Shown here piece after piece: positions 21,401 through 27,600 of a stretch of 64,000 nucleotides of DNA. The stretch comes from a virus, in the IMG/VR virus record IMGVR_UViG_3300034061_005646, positions 1 through 64,000 of that record. One strand, 5' to 3'. Each line of letters begins with the position of its first letter. The stretch's first letter is position 1. The position numbers and the translations under genes are program-made. The notes below the pieces were generated by a model. It was not told the origin of the DNA and made no database searches. It was given only the letters and a program-made list of their open reading frames with translations.

Positions 21401-21810
21401 GTAAGATTTTTATAGTTGAGGATTCTATTAGACAATTCCGGATATCTTGCTGCTCTTTTAGCCAAGGCATAGATTTGCTCACCAGACATAGCTTTTGTAT
21501 CCCATGACCAAGCAAGTTTATGAATAAGCTCTTTTATTTTTTTTTCTTCTTCCTCTTGACTTGATGGATCTACAGGCTCAGGTATGCGAGAATTTTTGTT
21601 ATTAATCAATGCTCCTTGTGGTGTTTGACCAACAGGATTACCCCATTTGCTATTTACAAGCTCAGGGAAAGAAGATGGCTGATTTAAAGCAGGCTTTTTC
21701 TGATTTGGATCACCACTTGATTCAACCGTTTCTAATGCATTTTGAAGAGCACTAGACTCTTCTTTTGTCTCATTTATAATACCGCCAATAGTTTTTTTTT
21801 CGTTTTCCAT
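6403..21810 (-). CDS. Giant virion cargo protein with RNA polymerase and metalloprotease motifs
   Basis: This is a single open frame of 5,135 residues. The N-terminus is charged and helical; about residues 600-900 are coiled-coil-like, and a Glu/Pro-rich disordered linker lies near 1110-1180. Around residue 2075 it reads DGVMFLSELANEV and near 2116 AHKGM, resembling the beta-side double-psi barrel of QDE-1/RDR polymerases, with the KG lysine as the likely catalytic one. Near residue 2436 it reads SDNDGDRIFI, matching the metal-binding DxDGD loop of the beta-prime barrel. Known crAss-like virion polymerases (such as phi14:2 gp66) share this architecture. HEAVHAWI near residue 3820, with a later DEMIAYMM, suggests a zinc metalloprotease. 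Hydrophobic helices lie near residues 4750 and 4997. It is last of a trio of ejection-type genes, so it is probably injected with the DNA. Protein boundaries after processing are unknown. Confidence 0.85.
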   Translation of the reverse strand: MENEKKTIGGIINETKEESSALQNALETVESSGDPNQKKPALNQPSSFPELVNSKWGNPVGQTPQGALINNKNSRIPEPVDPSSQEEEEKKIKELIHKLAWSWDTKAMSGEQIYALAKRAARYPELSNRILNYKNLTDLEQEAEEYRTTTQSKNMVKKPMNALDDGVNLSTEGEEYQKKLNVIDQRKKQLERRPGQTGLEFQALATEIGIKELEYQKQVFQQSVAKIGEKKFGEVLSLYTQKQELEKEKARYESLINGPISPEQKAVYEKYYNEQLPLLEKQINEKLLPYGKELEEIKKLEQASIAHNEFNKIYEAINNDPRVAEERLKKEIQTQNRALRDATGGVFKTEAEDALTSFGLDLATFIAPPLNKYLGEEKTNIERRTEARQEKYSPTENFILDVWSTTVQSAPIMLGGTIGAGSRVKAVADIARLYSGLQSGTRAAKIGNFALNYLVNTVMSPSTYLTYASTYQSAFEDELDNLTTKGINVEEAVSIAGKKATADAFVNVMSEGIFDEGWIYTANGKKWFDALKGGKMRQLTESGKILMSSFGAEAIEETGAMIGETANKYMTNLAAGQEVYKDVLPTIRDLGVMLASTLLSTTAMSLGSRGQAVDSYMYDLASDLNSAEAGFRQLVQSGIKTEEQVKPYIDKLYQYNELNRMLKTSGLNASKEQIMQYAQVQDQIKNQQVLLEQAKAENNPVIIGAVQNQISALEKQKADIAQAAVKESVNTQFTNAQEEQKNKVVQNAAKRQVSELQTIQKEQKKIGLTQEVASALQELEVTANTPTEESVKDGLIPSTITRVNAEKTALSEKSAQLDAQIATVSADTSLTEEQKKSELQVLKNEKLYTNQQLQTVNNQLIGLNELKYQQDQKAKAAEQATAKPSEGKSTTSKTTNANASAPARRIDADTEIAANEEVEIEPAQKVMKRLKSQNSGAPIKGVENIKANDDVAKLAQSYKAEGLTDLEIMDRMESEGVFDVTSSERKVVKEFLKSATNGIAKNDTKVIKQGKAQPKTVADVKDTDKRPAFPKSKEKVAKTSKKPRPNDSEIKKKTKEYFDAQGNTNPTKADIASYLLSESKNTDMTVREINAVTQKVLREYERNAGKQPTAQPRAIAVEDDVFEEEPEPEPNPIPSENSLSELQIAESVYNEEEGNEAPIFDEEFDPQVEGGLGIVTTEEMIEFNAINAIQGAYNEYAKMYKEMYDKNGGNLTDKDVQKLHRMLAEKAIEKINSLYGKQISLERRRNGEFPTEGQGEMEPFYKALNNILSFIELGASSTEGSYGLFQTSQQIARDHAINGKSFASTVKTAIEEVGKSYGIENYSAIEAIQDIDEAITDAAEIISDGDQILSDLINKGGPDLNTRAAEAVGKLAHYVYLQKMKKAGLSQTPNVTYIFSGIASLFSTKINGQPRNVLEVVNYINARLSNKTNPITDSNTRMLLESIGEVLYKLSNKINESSVVNGVVNPFLAANTMRSLSTTMAQNVVQKRAVAFDKSGKVSVYVANRSKIETDVKNDVKRQVNEMIKKGLYGLNFMFQDARTALKAGRKSGDKKEIIAGLQSLRFIVAGSGILEQSIDDAIKVVEQYNSPNIKPLKQIATRYYNLTENKSDASMDPIYSFFAAEHISKNKKIFGVISESRYWSSRLGKNLTAIEKPNRNLNIVRVAEKAAQRVNQDKFLSALSQENNVVLNNQDVRHFGGKTSNGRPTARMKRLANNPLVAIASIAKKYSISAISEFNIKKGKNYAVESDKLTSEMVILTLMGDYLNSVNYGTNAFNFIEQINDSPRVYTVSGARLYAVMGKSGIEYQFSNDVAFAGMDIMTGKPSAHNALDLFKAEVQTAVDNATDRNGNPLSVAQMTKHIPSMFSIKTDATGKRTVVFDQNRLNQEAQKMYEQYLNAQLSRFYNPANAQNPIEADLAKNMVMAAYMNYYKTGDSQSFGNDVKAIADLPGVTKGLLDFINENTIGTLLDIDRYKKNANTPSQALATNHSIPTLMQEFVVNSEFNRYYHMQYLRGDQEHFMAMDEENSFVRTKMFNAPGTQVAADAPFNYVIMDKNMFGGKESISTPFGEVKVGDGVMFLSELANEVIPTSVGGQMGFEGQYKYAMSTVNANGIPTAHKGMQIVLTKELAASNPILQKMYDFMQANKLDALLDDSTEKIGAEKRTAIEWDSNADLPTEVNVHTANYGDIYIQLPTNESQSNRFSSDPDQKNKQSPLYVDSSNPKSVAALKKLQNAVSNKINASVANATLESKNFTEMVNEYRKIASPLAKKLQADKIIDFLRKQSKNESEAVRSMYENIIQKIKSGYNFEYDEGLLYQIQAAKFKQAMKSKMKSMYMAVTSPLLTIDGQTNNTPKYRIDPNNTENGISEMVVPERFKDVFAEFADENGDIYVTGIKVPYNNAATQIRAKLVFSEALNGNGSMVIPPLEFYSLSNSDNDGDRIFIYPIHKEPKKLLRYLTDRGFSIDENTTTDQLINMVNDYNDTRGKNKEIKLSTALAVFKTYQDAVENEANMELFEGKFGNEMQEQVNDVNDFLRVIEREGYTGKAKTTMSNSGMIQRNAEIQNSKNGIGKAAASIRVINLAVSMASKARVQFRPKGATQVNFSINNINFDMATFEGIPFVTNEMKQQFGLKSNAVNIEEMNQIAEERARQILNDKYQNDKKKQDDQFPYEYKKQQDLIAETFISAMYKENQKRLQNSTSQVLQIFVDAVKKGYLNKPGVNDMNMSAFILLGTRIGMMKGLTNNSIETGMSVAVNFINQPIIKKYYEMAERNSLIADEYEQQSYQLFDNIKADLRSRIAGTPYEEMLDNNTVNLSAIDSEYGLKHVQDIDYTSDLGMVGANNDYTIAQIEAVKTLGVLLDMQKAIDPLSLNTKKFDDIPVSIEESRTFISEMEKIGVLATDDEVDNVLHGIQKGKSAEEIATENTRGWLRTPMSFGTRFLGSSLTGQDQIKFDTNHNEAIAKLNEINQALSTKKGPLMESLLNKGLNYDGATAYLKYIAKVYANEVISGNRHILEDPIMFAKAEGFFTAMSVIGSSITAHSPKINRMIHKFVSNIIKSTSGQVFQKAVSRFQDAFSRVAMGEEIKKKIDNILKPEEKQNFSYAMNKVLTALYDNRSAIASNGFIKFLESREYQSVYQEPIRNENGLPVYDEKLYKQDSGIFKEVDGQKIELPENATFADFEIALRNNPIEAAKIMMAIVISQNEYQFDVYADPSSGTLFNSVTGQEYIIQDEAIVENQANDLDVLSNTQPNNFIDQAIKTFAETALATNEPFGEATAEQWFVAMSSYLSTFNPNKPSPRHQKPTNQSILLSQGGMTDFTSDQLAEIAEGINNLFAALGNPILDSDGNEVGTVMDKVITALENEALPTSFADERIISDPYMWIQYFNEQMSYKQSRNLLGIIRQDAGIYQVDVVKDLNKAWNNSHEDNFFEYANDALLKEPTMAYQITGSQITNMETGNAKDIKWASAHEYVHHRNENNGEITLYKRIQSGYINTNGKKGTAKSPNYLFVPIATYSENGDVTVLKGNNDMPLSSFQDIVSIPANSQFDNMSVADFKRAVFESIHAITGNSLETMNLLSDVLKNIEIKGVKSINNKDFITLAIKELQKASIGSPSVQTKTGNTITARNVNKLIEALKTIQEISAMNQPGQQMFVDTNKYSQITSKPSQQEKTKERARRFTMRNVAGTNQNNRTSWSETKLSALDIVNNISKYVTGSSISLRGKSINENLKSRGIEANTLSQVIKAYQEQLNANPFVADIAKKFTDVIGEVKTNVLTQKEFEDAEANAFGTQNPNPNTKAFFYNGEIYINGDSKSLDAPMVVIHEAVHAWITDAIYEAEQAQPGDAYYDLKETVLDLANVLGKVVSALPANASGVQAKVKNIWEDPQLAGNNFARVDEMIAYMMSDTTGEMQEYFARINPDLTGTQLQNYVGSDKSLFGRIRNFIFKVFKMRSAATTAQPIQDANLYEIITNILSYNEDLFTVESLIPPTLQSGKYTTVGQYTFDNANAIIDNMEADGMNAETYENAANRIPGQTRKDIQDFVKGIIPEANKLLNRGIKEMLSGNSVTNLSNILASYTAGHGSISNHAADALDRGGFAKQVTDYLRIKNEQYDAYLSNRPTYSIGLELAVDGNIVSVGPNGELNINTASFNIGENESGAALPAFDSLSFNERKQLYAAGIQAVLLEQQGEKIGTVRLFQNDLAISGSMSTKEYSMETLRPMIKEMIVQNHIENGFSKAVFSRVQEEFAISGEGVYSSFFLKKLGKNLPDLTEQDRQQLRDDLLDKDLQNDALEATVTGYINAYNNIRNFVQSGKIMDLTKADTVELLGHVQRLRMLPNDAQNGFTNNMRVVAEALTEAITLQTEQNTIRNQIVNAKQGKINSIISSITTSLNQISPDYKIDFIQDEIMNTMEQNDREMLKWKLKYSKLVDQVAKEKFGRAYRGRKIIGRFPLFNSFSNSLLNNLLEPGSGSVLVQKLKSLDAGISELQNGTMTQAEFDVLQHMNEFYAKYGRYIYNNTGIFHGGGMGEGSQLLGEPDGQASYYIPYYPSGVLNRYKTGKGTLNKFMTWWYEAYHNTNIQDDRKIESYTLPSGRVLKNVTAREIMREAAADEKIGESPLSEKNISDIYTMTHKIGGEFWTRRKGESTRAGTESLALPGMIRTSQDLREPDLFKTFMNYADEVKKAKTFTESRGLYYAGEMLLLNEKNPGLAKFLINDMKTRILNKKFEQSNETLLTKAIDFSVTAARLSMLGFSWIGGAVDLTATTITSMSAYNGMGKESNKPWVKLLGTYAGPVNMVPALLKSVYYFQELRDVALAFGMFNHRDLSTGDISIVGTTKAAMMMPYWISGNMPRLMMLADQLSIGDLEQIRQYKKDNVYTGGVKGMLEILSGDKTPTDILGMPEGEVLKVKRAIDYVEHNLGKFRNSTERMYLSNSYLNAAMQFKSWAPDYFWSRFGAEYNMNGVTLGGKYRMVAKHLAGVKTINPEQKHQAISNATWGGIITGLAMWAMIDIGDDDEKDFWSKQFKGVKIGNKSGKELFKSTMQQVMVLAEDNLVYNLSKTLPALSWMASLVELASNSISYTLQSFGTDGWKRSKKSKYGPKKSSKIPENALRALPASRMTLQYLEKNKPKSSSGVYGGY

Positions 21811-21820
21811 TTTATAATGA

Positions 21821-23320
21821 TTATCTAGCTGATGCTAATTTTTTAGAAGAGTTTTTGTCAGTAGTAATTTCAGAAATTTGATATGATCTTATAAATTGAT
21901 TTACTTCTGGTTCATAAGACTTAAGCATTTTTACAACTTCTGCTGTTGTAATGGTTACTCCTACTTTTGCGGCATATATCATTACACCATCAATCAATTT
22001 GGTAATTGTTGTTGAAGCAATAATTTTTCTATCTGTTTCTGCATTTGCAGCAGCATTCGATTCAGAAACGCCATCTATGTGTGTAATTTCAGTGTATTCA
22101 AGAGCGTTTTGTATAACATCAAATATTGTATTTCCTAAATATTTTGAGTCGTCAGAAGTTGAGAAAGTGCTTGTTTTTGCATTTTTTAAAACTGTTTCAT
22201 ATGATATTCCTGCTGTGGCACCGTTTTTATCTGGTTCATCAAGGTCTGTTTCTTTAAGTAAAACATATGGTTTAACAGATCCATTTGGCAAAAGAACCTC
22301 TCTTTCTACAGCATTTCCACCTTCGTCTTTTGTAGTAACCTTTACTTTTTTAATACCCATTGCTTGATATTCTTCTGTAGCACTTGTCATGTCTACCCAA
22401 TTAACAGGTTGTGCTTTTCCATTTTTGAATGTAGCGCCTTTGTTTGCTTTTGCATCATTCCAATACAAATCTGGTTGTTTTGTAGCTGAACCGCCTCCAC
22501 CACCGCTTGCAGCAGCTTGTTTTATTTTAGCTCCCATTAATCTATTTTGTTCTTGACCAAGCACAAAATTTTGATCGGTGACCATTTTATAATAACCTCT
22601 TCCTTCTGCTGGGTTATATACCTGAGCATAGTTATCGGCTTGTCTTTTTGCAACACTTTCTGTTTTACCTGATTTAAGTGCATGTGCATAGATTTCTTCT
22701 GGAGTCCAAAATTCGTCTCTCATTCCACGAATCGGATCTGGAACTTCAAATGTTGTATCTTCAACTCCACCATAAAATGCTGTTTTGTAATCTCCAGAAT
22801 GAATTCCAACAATGGCATCATTTGGATTTACATAAGAAATAGATCCATCTTTACCTACAACTTTGACGTTCATAAAGTGTTCTTTTCCGTTTAGCAAGCC
22901 TTTTCTATAATCTTCAACCATACGAGAAGATTGCATACCAAAAGCAAATTCTTCTGAGCCTAATACGTTGCTTGCGAATTCGCTCATTTTTGCAGAACCG
23001 CCATTTGCAATAAACCCTTGTACTGAGGAATAATGCTTCATTTCTTCAAGCAGTTTATTCTTTTCTTCAACGTATTTTTTTTCAAAAGCCTGTTTATTAC
23101 CCAATGGCATATTAACACCTCGCTCAAGCATTTGAGCAAAGCTGTCTTCCATTTCTTTTAGCTTGGCTTGTTCTCTACCCTGAAACCGTTCTTCAGCACC
23201 CATATAGGTATTAAACTGCTGAAGCTCGGCCATCTTATTTTGCATAAGCTGTTGCCAAGGAAATTCATTTTTTTCAGCGCCTTTATCAAGTTCGCCAACG
23301 TATAAGTTAAATCCTGCCAT
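21821..23320 (-). CDS. Putative ejection/internal virion protein
   Basis: The product has 499 residues. The first 150 or so are strongly helical and rich in Glu, Lys, Gln and Met (QNKMAELQQFNTYMGAEER). The middle contains a poly-glycine hinge (AASGGGGGSATK), and the C-terminal part is Thr/Val rich. It sits between two other ejection-type genes and the giant cargo gene, the place of T7 gp15-like proteins in podoviruses and of cargo proteins in crAss-like phages. No signal peptide is visible. Function is inferred from context. Confidence 0.65.
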   Translation of the reverse strand: MAGFNLYVGELDKGAEKNEFPWQQLMQNKMAELQQFNTYMGAEERFQGREQAKLKEMEDSFAQMLERGVNMPLGNKQAFEKKYVEEKNKLLEEMKHYSSVQGFIANGGSAKMSEFASNVLGSEEFAFGMQSSRMVEDYRKGLLNGKEHFMNVKVVGKDGSISYVNPNDAIVGIHSGDYKTAFYGGVEDTTFEVPDPIRGMRDEFWTPEEIYAHALKSGKTESVAKRQADNYAQVYNPAEGRGYYKMVTDQNFVLGQEQNRLMGAKIKQAAASGGGGGSATKQPDLYWNDAKANKGATFKNGKAQPVNWVDMTSATEEYQAMGIKKVKVTTKDEGGNAVEREVLLPNGSVKPYVLLKETDLDEPDKNGATAGISYETVLKNAKTSTFSTSDDSKYLGNTIFDVIQNALEYTEITHIDGVSESNAAANAETDRKIIASTTITKLIDGVMIYAAKVGVTITTAEVVKMLKSYEPEVNQFIRSYQISEITTDKNSSKKLASAR

Positions 23321-23322
23321 AA

Positions 23323-24225
23323 TTATTTTTTGCCTACTGTTATTGGTTTGCGATTTAAATAGAAATCTTTTACTGCATCTTCATCATCAATGAATCCTAA
23401 TATTTCTTTATAATCGTTTGTTGGTCTTCGGTCACCACCATTGTCTTCTTTAATATCGTAATTTCTGATATAGTCTGGTATTCTATCTTTATTTGTCGGG
23501 TCTGGTAAAGTTTTATCAAGACCTGCAGCAGACAAAGCCAATAAAATATTAGCAGCCATCATATTTCGCTGTGTGCCATTTTTACCCCATTGTTCTTCAT
23601 ACGAACCCGCTTGTGCAAGACTTCCCATCCCTGAGTTAATTCTGCTCATTGCACCGGCTGTATTTTCCATATCAAGCTTAATCTCTTGCATATGGTTACG
23701 GTACTTGCTTTCGTATGAATATTGTTGATCTTTGAGCTTATTTAACTTATCTTGAACAACAAGGTTTTCAAGGTTTCCTGCAACCGACATAGATTGAACG
23801 CGTCTTGCTTCCATTTCTTTATCAATAGAAAGATTAGCAAGGTTTAACACATCATCTGCAGCAGCTACGTTTGATTGAACAAATGCCCTACTTCCACCAG
23901 AACGAGCAATGGCTGAGTTAACAGCATCATTTTTATTGTTACGTGCGCGTATACGTGCAGCATAATCATCCATTCCAACAAATGCATCACGTACAGCCTT
24001 ATCCCTTAACCCGGGTAAAACAGCACTTGTTTGGTAAGTAGATTCATATACAGGCGCGTTGATATCATCATCTTTAATCATTCCCCATATTCCAAGTCCC
24101 AAATCCATGGCACCTTGAGCCCCGCCAATAAATGTTTGTGGCTGAAACCCAGCAATGGTTGTTGGATTTTCGATGTCATACAAAAGATTGGGCAATCTTT
24201 CTCTTGCGTTAATTGGTGTATTCAT
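23323..24225 (-). CDS. Putative internal virion (ejection) protein
   Basis: This 300-residue, largely helical protein has an Arg/Asn/Ala-rich region (DDYAARIRARNNKNDAVNSA) and a Gln/Met-rich central coiled coil. An N-terminal segment with Gly and hydrophobic residues (FIGGAQGAMDLGLGIWGMI) could touch a membrane. It follows the glycine-zipper gene by two bases and precedes the 499-residue gene by two. Role as an ejection protein is inferred from position and helical character. Confidence 0.6.
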   Translation of the reverse strand: MNTPINARERLPNLLYDIENPTTIAGFQPQTFIGGAQGAMDLGLGIWGMIKDDDINAPVYESTYQTSAVLPGLRDKAVRDAFVGMDDYAARIRARNNKNDAVNSAIARSGGSRAFVQSNVAAADDVLNLANLSIDKEMEARRVQSMSVAGNLENLVVQDKLNKLKDQQYSYESKYRNHMQEIKLDMENTAGAMSRINSGMGSLAQAGSYEEQWGKNGTQRNMMAANILLALSAAGLDKTLPDPTNKDRIPDYIRNYDIKEDNGGDRRPTNDYKEILGFIDDEDAVKDFYLNRKPITVGKK

Positions 24226-24227
24226 TG

Positions 24228-24686
24228 TTAAATGTATTGGTATTCGCTACCAATAGCGTTATAATAAGATGATAAATTATCTTCTCTTGTTTTTCCTTCA
24301 AAAGACTTTATTAATAGCTCATTTGATCGCTGCTTAATGAAATTGTTTTGAATTCTTAATGATTCCTGATTAGCGTTGTATTCTGATGCTGCTGCTTGTG
24401 CTTCTTCATCAGCATTTTGTGATTTTACAGCACTCCATATTCCGCTTCCTAAACCAATAAGTCCACCAACAACGGCTCCAACTGGAGCACCTACACCGCC
24501 TAATAAAGCGCCTGTTGCTGCTCCTGATCCTGCACCTGATAAGGTGGACATTCCTATGTCTTTAAATCCATCCCAAAAACCATAATTGTCGCTTTCGTCC
24601 ATTTTTTGTCCTGGTACTTCAAGCTTTTGTAAACCGGAAAAATTTTGACCGGCACCTCCTTGTAAAAATTGATTTCTTGCATCCAT
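24228..24686 (-). CDS. Glycine-zipper internal virion protein
   Basis: The product has 152 residues. About residues 50-85 form a Gly/Ala-rich hydrophobic hairpin (GAATGALLGGVGAPVGAVVG then GLIGLGSGIW), the kind of membrane-inserting glycine zipper seen in small podovirus ejection proteins such as those of the T7 gp14 type. The remainder is charged and helical. It is first of a three-gene series leading to the giant cargo protein, and probably forms part of the channel through the cell envelope. Sequence pattern supports membrane insertion; the role is inferred. Confidence 0.7.
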   Translation of the reverse strand: MDARNQFLQGGAGQNFSGLQKLEVPGQKMDESDNYGFWDGFKDIGMSTLSGAGSGAATGALLGGVGAPVGAVVGGLIGLGSGIWSAVKSQNADEEAQAAASEYNANQESLRIQNNFIKQRSNELLIKSFEGKTREDNLSSYYNAIGSEYQYI

Positions 24687-24688
24687 TG

Positions 24689-27600
24689 TTATGATGATTT
24701 TCTATAAATATGCTTAACGCTGTGTACAGCAAATTTCTTAAAATAATTGGTGAATTTATACTTTACAATAATAAATACTCCCCTTACCCTTTCTTTGCCG
24801 CGTGAAGATTGAAAATATGGCACAGCAAACCTATACTCATTTAACCTTTTCTTTACAAGCTCTTGAGTTACAATGGTATCTTCGTTTTGCTGTGCACCCA
24901 TTACATTAACTGTTAAATCAGGTTCTACAGTATCGGCAGCAATTACACCATTATCATATACAAATTGGTCAGAGTTTACGTTTACTACACCTGATTCTAA
25001 TGCTCCTTTAGTTGAATTTAAAACCACATGAAGCTCACATTGTGGTTCACATATAGCAGACATTTCTTTTATGTTTAATACAATTGCTGTAAAACCTGAG
25101 CCAGATCCAACCTTTTGATATAAACACAGTGGACTTTCAAAGTTTTCTAAAGCTTCAAATTCAAAGGTTATTTCTTTTAAACCGCTTGCTACATCATAAT
25201 TTTCTTCAGAAATAACAGTCATGTATGGTTCAAATATCTTATGAGGCTGTAAAGCTATCTCTCCTGATGCTGAACTGCTAATAGTTAAGTCTGCTACAAT
25301 TTTGTATTTATAGTACTTTTTAAATAAAAAGTCTTTTTTGGTTACCATTATTAGAAAGCCGTTTGGTACTGAGCTTGCTATTCCAGATACATTAGCTTTG
25401 GTTATTGGACCATCAGATAATGTAAATGATATTGGATTAAAAGTAGCTATTGCAACAGCTCCAGAAGTAGAAAATATAAAAGCTTGATATGGATCTGAGT
25501 AACCAAACGAAGGCAAAGGTTCTGTATTTTTGTATAATGTAGTTTCTTCGCTTGTTTCATACACAATTTCTGCTTTGTTATGAAGCGGAACATGAGCTTG
25601 GTTTTCTTGTAAAAATTGACTCCCTATTGAAGCCTTATCGCTAACATTTTCAAAAAGCTTAAGCGTTTCATCATAATGAAATGTTAATATATCAAAAGTT
25701 GCTTTTGATATAATGCACGGAGCAAATGAAATAATTGAACTTCCAAAAATAAAACTTGCTCTAAATGTTATAGGATCTGTTTCAATTTTATAACATAGAA
25801 AGCCAGAAACGGTTCCTAATTCTTTTATTGTTCCAATAAGTTTAAATCCGCTACCATTAACAATTACAACATCTCCAATAATAAGGTTTTTATTTAATGC
25901 CTTTACCCAAAAAAAACCACCACTAAGTATTACTTCAGATTCGTCTTCTGTTTTGTTTGAAACAGTAATATAAACCTCGTTATTTTGGTTATTGTAGTTC
26001 ATCCAATAACCAATGTGCTTATTTTTATTAACTTCATTTGAAATGCCAATAGAAAATATTGTTTTGAACGAAGCCATTAAGCTTAAATCTATTGGCGGCT
26101 TTTGTCCATCTGTAATACAAAAGCTATCTGTATATGGATCTATAAAATAAACGCCATAATCAGTTCTAAGCACCCTGTCAGTTGTTCCTTTTGTTTCTGA
26201 TGTACTTTCTTCTCTTGAAGTAAGATATGATCCATCACCAACTGCTACTTTAGTTCCTGCTGTCGTTTGTAGCAACTCTTTATCATTTGGAAACAAAACC
26301 ATAACACCCCGTTCAAAAAACACGTATAACAAACCAAAAGTATCTTCTACGGCTGTTATTGCTCCAAGATTGCCTTGCATGTCAACAATATTGTTGGATA
26401 GCAATTTACCAAATGGATTAAACTTTGAGTTGATTTCTTTTGGTAAGGTGTAAATAAGCGTATTATTAAATACAGTTGTAAGCTTTAAAAAGTTGTCTTT
26501 AATCAAAACAAATTTAAGCCAGCTATTTGAAATGGAATAGTCGCGGTTAATTGTAAGCTTGTTATAGTCTGGATCAAACTCTCCGTTAGTTATAAACCAA
26601 CCTTCGTTACCCATAGCATAATTCATACGGCTTAATACCGGCATTTGCCAAAACCAAACGCTTGCATCTGTTGCTGATGTGTTTTGGTCATATGTTATTG
26701 GATAAGCAATTGGCTTCATTACAGTACCTGCATAACAATCGCCTCCAAAAAACCCTTGATATTTGCTATCGTATTTGTAAGTCAAATCTATTTCATGTCC
26801 TGTGTCTTCATAGTTTATAAGTCCTATTTCGGTTGATGGCTGCTCTTTTTTTATAATCTGAGCCATATATGTTCTTGAAAATAAAGATAAATCTTCTTTT
26901 GTTTTAAAAAAAATAATTGTTCTTTCAGCGCCATTTACATCTTTTGTATATAGAGAAGCAATTTCTTCAGTAGAAGCATCAAACCAGACTATTTTAGGAG
27001 TAATGTCTTCCGCTTCCATTGCATATGGTGTTCTTACTAACGCATATTTTGCTCCATTGTAATCAATATATCGAAGCATGTCTCTTTGTGAACTATAAGA
27101 TACATAATAGTTAATTCTGTCGCCATTTGCGGGATAATCTTTTTTAAACGAATTAAAGCCTAACATGTCAGGCGCAAAAACAAGTTTTCTTTCTGATTCG
27201 CTTGCAAGTGTATCTATAAGGCACCAATATCTTTCATCTCTTAAATTGCTTTTTTGTTTTCTTACAAGCTTTGCTTTTTTAGCCCAAGAAGGAAAACTTC
27301 CACTCATTCTTACAGCAGATCCAAACATCCAAAAAGCAAAAGCTGATTGATCTTGTCTAATGTTAGGTGTTTGTCCTGTTGTGTAATGATCATGGTCGTT
27401 ACCTATTTGCGATATAAAGTCAAACCAATTTTGACTATCTGAATTTTGTTTAAATTCATGATTAGTAAAAAAAGCAGGTAATGGATCAGAATAATTTCCA
27501 TATTCATCAATGAATACCCATGCGTATTCATAACTTTCTCCTATTTGTTGAGACTTATACCATTGTTGGTTAAACCAACTTTTGTGTCCTTTAGGTATAG

